DNA of 64,000 nt from Desulfofundulus thermosubterraneus DSM 16057 (lineage in GTDB: Bacteria > Bacillota > Desulfotomaculia > Desulfotomaculales > Desulfovirgulaceae): NCBI RefSeq assembly GCF_900142025.1, contig NZ_FQZM01000005.1, forward strand, positions 1 to 64,000, in the 5' to 3' direction. Below, piece after piece: positions 7,922-15,876 of this stretch. The notes under the pieces are model-generated. The model was not told the origin of the DNA. It made no database searches and saw only the letters and a program-made list of their open reading frames with translations. Every line of letters begins with the position of its first letter. Position 1 is the stretch's first letter. The position numbers and the translations under genes are program-made.

Positions 7922-8203
7922 TTGATTGTAGGTATACTGGTAATGGAGTTACGCATGAGTGAAGCTGATTCTCTAAAAAGCAAGCGGCGGGTGTTAAAAA
8001 GTTTGCTGGATAAGGTAAAGGCCCGCTACAACGTTTCCGTAGCCGAAGTAGGTAAACAGGACACCTGGCACTTCTCTACCATAGGGGTGTCTTTTGTCAG
8101 TAACGATAGTGCCCATGTTCACCAGACCCTGACGGCAGTGGTACGCTTTGTTGAGGACCTGGGAACGGTGGAACTGCTGGATGTGCGGATGGAGCTACTA
8201 TAA
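7922..8203 (+). CDS. DUF503 family protein (YlxP-like)
   Basis: 93 residues from a TTG at 7922 preceded by AGGAGG. The opening VGILVMELRM, the SLKSKRRVLKSLLDKVKARYNVSVAEVG block and the closing VELLDVRMELL are typical of the DUF503/YlxP family. These are small alpha/beta ferredoxin-like fold proteins, often near translation genes; their biochemical role is not established to my knowledge. It follows the EamA gene closely and precedes a terminator. Confidence 0.8.
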   Translation: MIVGILVMELRMSEADSLKSKRRVLKSLLDKVKARYNVSVAEVGKQDTWHFSTIGVSFVSNDSAHVHQTLTAVVRFVEDLGTVELLDVRMELL

Positions 8204-8316
8204 ATTTTGTCGGCATCATGTGAACCAGCTTTCCTCTCCCCCTTGTTACAGTTGCCCTTACAATTTCGTTATATAAGGGTATTTGTCTTCAAACATATAT
8301 TGTCTTTTAAAAAAAC

Positions 8317-8352
8317 GGGACTGACGGTATTGTACCGCAGTCCCTTTATATT
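8317..8352. terminator. bidirectional intrinsic terminator
   Basis: GGGACTG-A-CGGTA (8317-8329) pairs with TACCG-C-AGTCCC (8333-8344) around a TTG loop. On the minus strand it is followed by a run of Ts (plus-strand As 8309-8315), giving a strong terminator for the phospholipase-like gene. On the plus strand TTTATATT follows, terminating the DUF503 gene more weakly. Confidence 0.75.
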
Positions 8353-8379
8353 GAAGAAGGAGGTAGTGGGCGGTAAAGG

Positions 8380-9054
8380 TTATGTAACCAAACTAAAAAA
8401 GTAAGCTAAAAAGCCGGCCGTTGTGCGCTGGGCCAGGCCCAGCAGCACACCAGTGACTTCGTGATATTCCTGCCCGGCGCTAACCCGAGGGTAATATTCC
8501 CTAGCCAGGCGGGCATTGGCATATACCCAATCACCGGCCCGGGTAGCAACCTGGTAATAGCCACCGCGGTTAACCCTGAAGAGGCCACAGTGTTCCCGCA
8601 CCCAGGCTTCGTATCGTTGATGCCCGTTAAAAGCTACACCGCGCGCATGATGGGGAACACATAAATCCTGTACCAGGTGGACAGCGGCTCCCAGGTAAAA
8701 AAAGGCCAGATCCTTTTTTCCTTGATACCAGCAGGACAGCGCCTGCTGAAAATACTCCTCGCACTCACCGGCCGCATCGGGCCATGAGCCGAGGCCTCTA
8801 CCGGAAAGGGGATCCAGGTAGTGGGCGAAACATTTCCACCCCCGGTCGGCCCAGAGTGTGCCCCGGTTGAATGTCACCAGGTGCCTGCGCAACAATTGGA
8901 CCTGTTTTTTTAAACCATCCTGTTCTAAAATGGTTAAGGCCTGCTGGTTACAAAAAGTATGGGTTACTCCCCCGCGATCCACCAGGTTTTGCAGAGGATC
9001 GGCCACGGCTAAGAACCGCTTGGCTATGGCCCACGTCGAAGGGTTAATCACCAA
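8380..9054 (-). CDS. zinc-dependent phospholipase C-like protein
   Basis: 224 residues from a TTG at 9054, about 8 nt after GGGGGAGG; a TTG at 9060 is also possible but too close to that site. The sequence matches the helical zinc phospholipase C / alpha-toxin N-domain family. It has a tryptophan near the N-terminus (STWAIAKRF), a histidine in GGVTHTF, an aspartate in WADRGW, and the metal-ligand cluster HLVQDLCVPHHA followed by HQRYEAWV (H-x3-D-x5-H...H-x3-E spacing). No signal peptide is visible, unlike secreted toxins, so it may be cytoplasmic or use an upstream start I cannot see. Substrate unknown; not evidence of virulence by itself. Confidence 0.65.
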   Translation of the reverse strand: MVINPSTWAIAKRFLAVADPLQNLVDRGGVTHTFCNQQALTILEQDGLKKQVQLLRRHLVTFNRGTLWADRGWKCFAHYLDPLSGRGLGSWPDAAGECEEYFQQALSCWYQGKKDLAFFYLGAAVHLVQDLCVPHHARGVAFNGHQRYEAWVREHCGLFRVNRGGYYQVATRAGDWVYANARLAREYYPRVSAGQEYHEVTGVLLGLAQRTTAGFLAYFFSLVT

Positions 9055-9166
9055 TGGCAAGTCCTCCCCCGTAAGCGCTCTATTATCATAACCTGATTTT
9101 GCAGGGATTAATCAGCGCACACGGGGGAAAACTCGACCCCACCTTTTTATCAAAGGGTGGGAATTA

Positions 9167-9475
9167 TTACCCCACCTTAGTAAAGATTTGCTCGTCCAAC
9201 CAGAGACGGGCTCCCACCGCCAGAAACTTGGAAAGCACCTTGTCCTGGGCATTGATCAGTTCCACCCGGATACCTCGCTGAGAGAGTTGATCAATGAAAC
9301 TAAAAAGCTGGCATACTCCTGGCTCATCAATAAACTCCAGCTCACGCAAATCCAGGACAATGTGCCCTTCTTCCCGGGCCACATCTTCCACTACTCTTTG
9401 CAACTTCTTAAAATGGTGGTTCACCACAATACCGCTCACGCGAAGGAAATTGCCATCTCGCCAAATCTTAACCAA
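9167..9475 (-). CDS. STAS-domain protein (anti-sigma factor antagonist-like)
   Basis: 102 residues from a TTG at 9475 with GGAGGTGAGG upstream. The fold pattern is that of a single STAS domain: a beta strand, then IVLDLRELEFIDEPGVCQLFSFIDQL, then GIRVELINAQDKVLSKFL. The usual phosphorylatable Ser/Thr region is replaced by FIDEPGVC, where the residue after D is E rather than S, so partner switching by phosphorylation is doubtful. No anti-sigma kinase gene is adjacent. It is separated from the pst operon by a terminator. Confidence 0.6.
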   Translation of the reverse strand: MVKIWRDGNFLRVSGIVVNHHFKKLQRVVEDVAREEGHIVLDLRELEFIDEPGVCQLFSFIDQLSQRGIRVELINAQDKVLSKFLAVGARLWLDEQIFTKVG

Positions 9476-9600
9476 ACAAGCCTCACCTCCTGGCCTTTAT
9501 TATAACGTTCTTTTATTAACCTGCTGGTAAGTTTTAATTAAACTACGGTTAATTGTTTATGAACTTTTAGCAAGTTTTGCAGAACCTTTCACCGCTAGAT

Positions 9601-9637
9601 AAAAAAAGGCCGGCCAATATGCGGCAAATTGCCGGCC
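9601..9637 (-). terminator. intrinsic terminator of the pst operon
   Basis: On the minus strand GGCCGGC (9637-9631) pairs with GCCGGCC (9614-9608), and the stem is followed by seven Ts (plus-strand As 9601-9607). It lies about 70 nt after the pstA stop codon, closing the operon before the STAS gene. Confidence 0.8.
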
Positions 9638-9705
9638 GGGCCGGCTAGTAAAATTCTTCCCGGGCTTCTCTACTTAAACTGCCGTCCCCGTAATGTGTGA
9701 CAAAA

Positions 9706-10590
9706 TTACGTAGCGGTCAGCCGGCGGTAGATGCGCCGGCCCAGCCAGCGGGCACAGATATTAAAAAGCAGCACAACCAGAATAAGGACGGCAGCCGAAC
9801 CGTCGGCCACCCGGCGCACGTCTGGGATCAATGCCTCGGAATTAATTTTCCAAATGTGCACCGCCAGGGTTTCGGCGGGACGGAAAGGGTTAAGGGGCGA
9901 GGTGGGACTCCACGGATTGAGATCGGAAAAATTTAAAATGGGGCTGCTCATGCCGGCAGTATACAGCAAAGCTGCCGCCTCACCAAAAACCCGCCCGGCG
10001 GCAATAATGGCCCCCGTAACCAAGCCTGGGAGAGCGGAAGGCAATATTACCCGCCACATAGTTTCCCAGCGAGTGGCCCCCAGGGCCAGGCTGGCCTCCC
10101 TTAGCTCAGAGGGAACGCTGCGAATGGATTCTTCGGAAATCCGCACCATCAACGGCAGGTTAATTACTGTCAGAGCCAGCGCCCCGGACATTAAGCTGTA
10201 CCCCCATCCGGTCATGTTGACAAAGATAAGCAGGCCAAACAAGCCCACCACAATGGAGGGCAGGGAGGTAAGGGCTTCGATGGACAGGCGGATGTATTCG
10301 GTAACACGTCCCCTACTGGCGTATTCGGCCAGGTATATACCCGCCAGCAAACCCAGGGGGGCTGAAATGAGCATAGTTAACAGGAGCAAGTAAAAGGAGT
10401 TAAAAATTTGGGGTCCCACACCGCCGCCAGCAATGATAGTCTGCGGGGGCGTAGTCAGAAAACGCCAATCAATAACCCGGATGCCGTGCCAGAGAATATA
10501 GCCCAAAAGCAAAGCTAAAATGGCCAGAACCGCAGCGGCACCCATCCAGAACATAATGGTGGCCAGGCGATCCGCCAGCCGGGCATTCAC
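9706..10590 (-). CDS. pstA: phosphate ABC transporter permease PstA
   Basis: 294 residues from a GTG at 10590 that overlaps the pstC stop by 4 nt. There are six predicted membrane helices. The conserved permease loop ESIRSVPSELREASLALGATRWETMWRVILP contacts the ATPase in this family. PstA and PstC form the heterodimeric channel for high-affinity inorganic phosphate uptake. It is the last gene of the operon: a strong terminator follows directly and no pstB or phoU gene is present here, so the ATPase must come from elsewhere. Confidence 0.92.
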   Translation of the reverse strand: MNARLADRLATIMFWMGAAAVLAILALLLGYILWHGIRVIDWRFLTTPPQTIIAGGGVGPQIFNSFYLLLLTMLISAPLGLLAGIYLAEYASRGRVTEYIRLSIEALTSLPSIVVGLFGLLIFVNMTGWGYSLMSGALALTVINLPLMVRISEESIRSVPSELREASLALGATRWETMWRVILPSALPGLVTGAIIAAGRVFGEAAALLYTAGMSSPILNFSDLNPWSPTSPLNPFRPAETLAVHIWKINSEALIPDVRRVADGSAAVLILVVLLFNICARWLGRRIYRRLTAT

Positions 10591-11546
10591 CTAACCATCC
10601 CTCCCCGCACGACCACCCGAATAACCATAATAAACAGGAAAGACATGAACAGGAGAATCAAGCCCATGGACCACAGGGCGCTGTTCCACAGAGAGCCCAT
10701 GATGGTATACCCCATATCCATGGTGATGGCGCTGGTTAAAGTAATCGTTGGATCCAGAAGGGAATGGGGAATGGTCCGGGTGTTGCCAATAACCATTTGT
10801 ACGGCCAGGGCCTCACCAAAAGCCCGGGCCAGGCCCAGGACAACGGCCGTAATTAAACCCGAGCGGGCCGCCGGCACCAGCACCAGGCGGATGGTCTGCC
10901 AGCGGGTAGATCCCAGGGCCAGCGCCGCTTCCTTCCACTGGGGCGGCAGGGCCCGCAAACTGTCGGTAGATACGCTGATTATGGTTGGTAAAATCATGAT
11001 GGAAAGAACAATAAAACCGGCTAAAACGGAAAACCCTTCCCCACCTAAATAATTGCGGATAAAAGGCACCAGCAGACTTAAACCCACATATCCGTAAACC
11101 ACCGAGGGTATGCCGGCGAGAATCTCAATGGCTGGTTGCAATACTCTCTGTCCCCATACAGGCGCAATTTCCACCATAAAAACAGCCACAACGACGCTTA
11201 AGGGTGCGCTAACGGTCACCGCCAGCAGGGAAACCAGGAGGGAACCCAAAATGAAAGTTAATGAGCCAACAGCAGGGCCGCCTTCCTCAAGGGGCCGGTC
11301 GGGCCACCATTGGGTGCTAAAAAGAAACTCCGTCACCCTGACTCCGTGTACCGTAAAGGTGGCCAGTCCTTTACTCCCAATGAAATAAATAATAGATACA
11401 GTGAGTAACACCACCAGTGCTGCTGCCAGAAAGGCCGCCGAGCGCCCCAAAAATTCCCCGCATCTTTTGCGCCTTTGAATATTCCCTTTATCCGGGAACC
11501 GGAAGCTTTTTTCTGCATCCGGCCCCGGAGAAAATTCCTTGTGCAT
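10587..11546 (-). CDS. pstC: phosphate ABC transporter permease PstC
   Basis: 319 residues from the ATG at 11546, chosen because GAGGAGG lies 6 nt before it (a longer frame starts at 11570). The hydrophilic N-terminus is followed by six membrane helices. Typical PstC blocks include EILAGIPSVVYGYVGL and the EAA-type loop RALPPQWKEAALALGSTRWQT. It pairs with PstA, whose start codon it overlaps. Expression is expected to be phosphate-controlled through the Pho box upstream of pstS. Confidence 0.92.
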   Translation of the reverse strand: MHKEFSPGPDAEKSFRFPDKGNIQRRKRCGEFLGRSAAFLAAALVVLLTVSIIYFIGSKGLATFTVHGVRVTEFLFSTQWWPDRPLEEGGPAVGSLTFILGSLLVSLLAVTVSAPLSVVVAVFMVEIAPVWGQRVLQPAIEILAGIPSVVYGYVGLSLLVPFIRNYLGGEGFSVLAGFIVLSIMILPTIISVSTDSLRALPPQWKEAALALGSTRWQTIRLVLVPAARSGLITAVVLGLARAFGEALAVQMVIGNTRTIPHSLLDPTITLTSAITMDMGYTIMGSLWNSALWSMGLILLFMSFLFIMVIRVVVRGGMVR

Positions 11547-11590
11547 AACTACCTCCTCTTCTAGCAACACGAAAGGCAGCGAGGCAGTGC

Positions 11591-11604
11591 CGGTTCCCTA
11601 ACCG
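11591..11604 (-). promoter_or_regulatory. small hairpin at the pstS/pstC junction
   Basis: CGGTT (11591-11595) and AACCG (11600-11604) can pair around a 4-nt loop within GC-rich flanks (more pairing is possible with CAGTG/CACTG outside). No U-tract follows on the minus strand, so partial attenuation or 3' end stabilisation of pstS mRNA is the likely role. Confidence 0.3.
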
Positions 11605-11644
11605 CCGGCTGCCCCGCCACTGTCTAAAGCTGATCTCCAAGGTC

Positions 11645-12541
11645 TTATTTCTTGGTTACATTACCCTGGGCATCCCGTTCTACCTGCATCTTGGTAATGG
11701 GGATATAACCCATTTTCTCAACCAGTTGACCCTGGACCTCGTCACTGAGCATGTAATCCAGAAAGGCCTTCTTTAGGCCGGTGGGTTCACCTTTGGTGTA
11801 CATGTGCTGGTAAGCCCATACCGGGTACTTGCCGTTGGCAATATTTTCTACAGTGGGTTCCACCTCATCGAGCTTGAGGGCTTTAACACTATTGTCAATG
11901 TAAGACAGTGCCAGGTAAGAGATAGCGCCCGGTGTTTCAGCGACCATCTTGCGCACAGTACCGGAAGAATCCTGCTCCATACCGGCGGCGCTGTCTTCCA
12001 CGCCACCCAGGGCAAATTTCTTGAAGGTGGCACGGGTACCGGAACCCTTGGGCCGGTGGATGACCACAATTTTCTGATCCGGTCCGCCAACTTCTTTCCA
12101 GTTGGTAACCTTGCCGGTGAAGATATCCACCAACTGCTGTTTGGTCAAGTTATCCACCGTTAGGCCGGGGTTAACCACGGTAGCCATCCCCACCACACAA
12201 ACTTTGTGGTCCACTAACTGGGAGGCATCAATGCCGCTCTTTTCTTCAGCAAAAATATCGGAGTTACCGATATCCGCCGCACCAGAGGCCACCTGGGTCA
12301 GGCCGGTACCGCTGCCACCACCCTGGACCACAATCTGTGCCTTGGGGTATTTAGCCATGAACTGGGTGGCAACTTGTTCCACCAGCGGTTGCATGGCTGT
12401 AGAACCAACCGCCGTAAGGTTACCTGCAATCTCTGCTTGTCCACCGGAAGACTGCCCTCCACCACCGCAACCGGCCAGGGCTACTACCAGCATCAGCACT
12501 GCAGCCAGCACCAAAATCCACTTTGCCCTGCTACCCAACAT
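11645..12541 (-). CDS. pstS: phosphate-binding lipoprotein PstS
   Basis: 298 residues from the ATG at 12541 behind AAGGGGGATT. The N-terminus is a signal peptide ending in the lipobox VALAGCGG. The mature protein carries the family's phosphate-binding segments: AVGSTAMQPLVE near residue 45, GGGSGTGLTQVASGAADIGNSD, and HRPKGSGTRATFKKF. It captures phosphate outside the membrane for PstCA. It is the first gene of the operon, about 85 nt downstream of a -10 box overlapped by tandem Pho repeats. Confidence 0.92.
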   Translation of the reverse strand: MLGSRAKWILVLAAVLMLVVALAGCGGGGQSSGGQAEIAGNLTAVGSTAMQPLVEQVATQFMAKYPKAQIVVQGGGSGTGLTQVASGAADIGNSDIFAEEKSGIDASQLVDHKVCVVGMATVVNPGLTVDNLTKQQLVDIFTGKVTNWKEVGGPDQKIVVIHRPKGSGTRATFKKFALGGVEDSAAGMEQDSSGTVRKMVAETPGAISYLALSYIDNSVKALKLDEVEPTVENIANGKYPVWAYQHMYTKGEPTGLKKAFLDYMLSDEVQGQLVEKMGYIPITKMQVERDAQGNVTKK

Positions 12542-12588
12542 TCAATCCCCCTTTTCTTTTTCTTAAAAAAATCTTTTTTCTATTTCAA

Positions 12589-12607
12589 GCAGCCTTACAG
12601 GGGCTGC
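12589..12607. other. hairpin in the pstS 5' leader
   Basis: GCAGCC (12589-12594) pairs with GGCTGC (12602-12607) around a 7-nt loop. In the pstS transcript it lies in the 5' untranslated region. On the plus strand it is followed by a long T-run and would look like a terminator, but no plus-strand gene feeds into it. Confidence 0.4.
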
Positions 12608-12626
12608 ACTTTTTTTCACTAAGAAC

Positions 12627-12691
12627 ATTGTAGAGAAGGAGTGTTATGGGTAAGTTATCCTCAGGTTAGCGATAGGTTAAATCTATGTTAA
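12627..12691 (-). promoter_or_regulatory. Pho box with five 11-bp-spaced repeats and pstS promoter
   Basis: Read on the minus strand, five hexamers TTAACA, TTAACC, CTAACC, ATAACT and ATAACA start exactly 11 bp apart (plus positions 12686-12691, 12675-12680, 12664-12669, 12653-12658, 12642-12647). This is the arrangement of PhoP/PhoB binding sites (TTAACA-like repeats). A TACAAT -10 box follows at 12632-12627, so the repeats overlap the -35 region, as in activated Pho promoters. Confidence 0.85.
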
Positions 12692-12736
12692 TTGGGGATT
12701 GATTTTACTTTCTTTCTGGTGTTAGATCGAATTCCA

Positions 12737-12767
12737 AAACAAAAAGCGCCAGTATATTACCAGCGCT
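12737..12767 (-). terminator. intrinsic terminator of the mmc operon
   Basis: On the minus strand AGCGC (12767-12763, with a G before it) pairs with GCGCT (12749-12745), and the stem is followed by TTTTTGTTTT. It lies about 35 nt after the stop codon of the last operon gene. Confidence 0.75.
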
Positions 12768-12802
12768 CACAAATGACCCCAAGGGAGTTTTGCCTAATGC
12801 AT

Positions 12803-14194
12803 TTAAGCGGGGTAGAATTCGCTACCCTGAGCAGCCAGCTCCAGGTCTACTTTTAGCTTTTTGGCCAGGCGTTCTTTCAGAAACTGGGGCGCGACCTGCG
12901 GGAAGAGGGCCACCGAAAGGACATCTTCCTCCTTTTGCATGTAAGGAGCCGCTTCCTTACGGGCCGCAGGCAAACCAGGCTCCAGCAAGTCCGCCGGCCG
13001 GCAGGTGATGGGCTTTTCGTCGCCAATAATCATCTTGCGCACTTCTTCATCCACCGGTGCCGGAGGCTGACCATAGTATCCCCGCATGTATTGTTTAACT
13101 TCATTGGTAGGCAATTTATAGCGGCCCAACAGCACATTGAGCACGGCCTGAGTACCCACAATCTGACTGGAAGGGGTCACCAGGGGCGGGTAGCCAAACT
13201 CCTTACGCACCCGGGGCAGTTCCTCCAGCACCTCGGGCAGCCGGTGGAGGGCGTTTTGCTGGCTTAGCTGGGAAATAAAGTTGGACATCATGCCGCCGGG
13301 AATTTGATAAATCATGACGTTGACATCCACGCTCGGTGAGGCCACATCAAATTCCTTATAATGCTTGCGCACTTCCTTGAAATACTCGGCAATTTCCGAA
13401 AGCAGCTTGAGATCTAGCCCCGTATCATAGGGGGTACCTTGCAAGGCGGCCACCATGGTTTCAGTGGCCGGCTGGGAGGTCTGCAGTGCCATGGTGGAAA
13501 TGGCACAGTCGATGACATCCACACCCGCGTCTATGGCCCGCAGGTAGGACATGGAGGCCATGCCGCTGGTGTAGTGGCAGTGGAGCTGCACCGGTATCTT
13601 CAGTACCGATTTCCACTCTTTGATGATCTCGTAGGCCGGTTGGGGAGCCAGAATACCCGCCATATCCTTCAGGCAAATGGAATCTGCCCCCATCTCCTCC
13701 AGGGTCTTGGCGGTTTTTACGTAGTACTCCAGGTCATGTACCGGGCTGATGGTATATACCACCGTTGCCTGGGCGTGAGCACCCTCCTGTTTAACTACCT
13801 CGATGGCCTTTTGCATGTTGCGTACGTCGTTTAAAGCATCGAAGATGCGGAAGATATCCAGGCCGTTGTAAACCGTCTTTTTAATAAATTCGGTGAGCAC
13901 ATCGTCGGGGTAGTGTTTGTAGCCTACCACGTTTTGCCCGCGCAGGAGCATTTGCAAGGGAGTCTTTAAATGGCGGCGCAGGATGCGCAGCCGCTCCCAG
14001 GGGTCTTCATTGAGAAAGCGCATGCAAGCGTCAAAGGTAGCTCCACCCCAGACTTCCAGGGAATGAAAACCCACCTGATCTATTTTTTCGCAAATGGGCA
14101 ACATGTGTTCTATGCGCATGCGGGTGGCCAGCAGGGACTGGTGGCCATCCCGCAGGGTGGTGTCGGTGATTTTTACCTTGCGTGCTTCAGTCAT
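12803..14194 (-). CDS. mmcM: transcarboxylase 5S-type / oxaloacetate decarboxylase alpha-type carboxyltransferase
   Basis: 463 residues from the ATG at 14194, chosen for GGGGAGGAT 5 nt upstream (a longer frame starts at 14218). It opens with the TIM-barrel signature DTTLRDGHQSLLATRMR and contains the carboxyltransferase metal and pyruvate-site motifs (GADSICLKDMAG, VQLHCHYTSGMASM) and a C-terminal domain. In propionate metabolism this subunit moves CO2 between oxaloacetate/pyruvate and the biotin of the carrier protein encoded three genes upstream. Here it would carboxylate or decarboxylate the C4 acid, coupling oxaloacetate decarboxylation to propionyl-CoA carboxylation. It has no biotin domain of its own. 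It is the last gene of the operon; the symbol follows the Pelotomaculum order. Confidence 0.85.
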   Translation of the reverse strand: MTEARKVKITDTTLRDGHQSLLATRMRIEHMLPICEKIDQVGFHSLEVWGGATFDACMRFLNEDPWERLRILRRHLKTPLQMLLRGQNVVGYKHYPDDVLTEFIKKTVYNGLDIFRIFDALNDVRNMQKAIEVVKQEGAHAQATVVYTISPVHDLEYYVKTAKTLEEMGADSICLKDMAGILAPQPAYEIIKEWKSVLKIPVQLHCHYTSGMASMSYLRAIDAGVDVIDCAISTMALQTSQPATETMVAALQGTPYDTGLDLKLLSEIAEYFKEVRKHYKEFDVASPSVDVNVMIYQIPGGMMSNFISQLSQQNALHRLPEVLEELPRVRKEFGYPPLVTPSSQIVGTQAVLNVLLGRYKLPTNEVKQYMRGYYGQPPAPVDEEVRKMIIGDEKPITCRPADLLEPGLPAARKEAAPYMQKEEDVLSVALFPQVAPQFLKERLAKKLKVDLELAAQGSEFYPA

Positions 14195-14223
14195 TTCTAT
14201 CCTCCCCTCGACTGGCACAATTT

Positions 14224-15183
<960 letters not shown>

Positions 15184-15190
15184 TCAAAGA

Positions 15191-15628
15191 TTAACCTATG
15201 ATTACCAGCACATCGCCGTTGTTTACCGTCTGTCCCGGTTTCACCCGTACTTCTTTCACCGTTCCAGCTACCGGGGCAGTAATTTCGTTTTCCATCTTCA
15301 TGGCTTCCAGGATCACCAGGGGATCACCCGCCTTGACCTGGTCCCCTACTTTAACCTTGACCGCATTGATATTCCCGGGCATGGGAGCGGTAACCGTTCC
15401 AGCTCCGGCCGGAGCTTCCGGTCGAGGGGCGGCAGCGGCAGCCGGTGCCGGCGCCTGTGCCGGGGGAGTGGTGGCTGCCGGTGGAGGTGCGGCCTGGGCC
15501 GGCGGGGCCGGGGGAGCAGCCGGGCGACTTTGTACCAGCTTAACGCTTGGCGGGGCGGCTGCCTCTTGGATTTCCTGTACCTGAACTTCAAAGGGTTCTC
15601 CGTTAACCAGCACTTTAAATTTTCTCAT
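15191..15628 (-). CDS. mmcK: biotin carboxyl carrier protein (transcarboxylase 1.3S / decarboxylase gamma type)
   Basis: 145 residues from an ATG at 15628. After a short N-terminal strand there is a flexible Ala/Pro-rich linker (about residues 24-75), then a biotinyl domain (about 78-145) with the biotin attachment motif EAMKMEN; the modified lysine is Lys111. The carrier shuttles carboxybiotin between the 12S-like (methylmalonyl-CoA) and 5S-like (pyruvate/oxaloacetate) carboxyltransferases. Its position in the operon between these genes supports a transcarboxylase assembly rather than a stand-alone decarboxylase. Confidence 0.88.
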   Translation of the reverse strand: MRKFKVLVNGEPFEVQVQEIQEAAAPPSVKLVQSRPAAPPAPPAQAAPPPAATTPPAQAPAPAAAAAPRPEAPAGAGTVTAPMPGNINAVKVKVGDQVKAGDPLVILEAMKMENEITAPVAGTVKEVRVKPGQTVNNGDVLVIIG

Positions 15629-15658
15629 TACCTTCCCTCCTGTTTACCTAACCAAAAA

Positions 15659-15853
15659 CTAACTGCTTAGATCCCGTCCGAGCATAAGTTCACGCAAACC
15701 AGCCATTTTCCAGGCGTTAGTCCGCTTCACGGGGCGAATGGAAGTAATCCGGCTGCCGGTGCTCAGATACCCGGCGGCCGCCAGGGCGGCAGTAATTGCC
15801 GCCACAATCTGGGGACGCACAGTAAAGGATGTTACTGGTTTGTTCAAAGCCAT
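15659..15853 (-). CDS. mmcJ: small decarboxylase epsilon-like subunit
   Basis: 64 residues from the ATG at 15853, with AAAGGAGAGG upstream. The segment RPQIVAAITAALAAAGYL followed by a short basic region with NAWKMAGLRELM resembles the small delta/epsilon subunits found with methylmalonyl-CoA decarboxylases and carboxyltransferases. It is not strongly hydrophobic enough to be a clear membrane anchor. It lies between the 12S-like gene and the biotin carrier gene, so it probably helps assemble the complex. Family assignment is tentative because the protein is short. Confidence 0.6.
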   Translation of the reverse strand: MALNKPVTSFTVRPQIVAAITAALAAAGYLSTGSRITSIRPVKRTNAWKMAGLRELMLGRDLSS

Positions 15854-15876
15854 CAAAACCGCCTCTCCTTTCGAAG

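Noticed and set aside
8380-9054. Reading the phospholipase C-like gene as a virulence toxin
   Set aside because: There is no signal peptide and no C-terminal membrane-binding domain; the family is widespread in harmless anaerobes.
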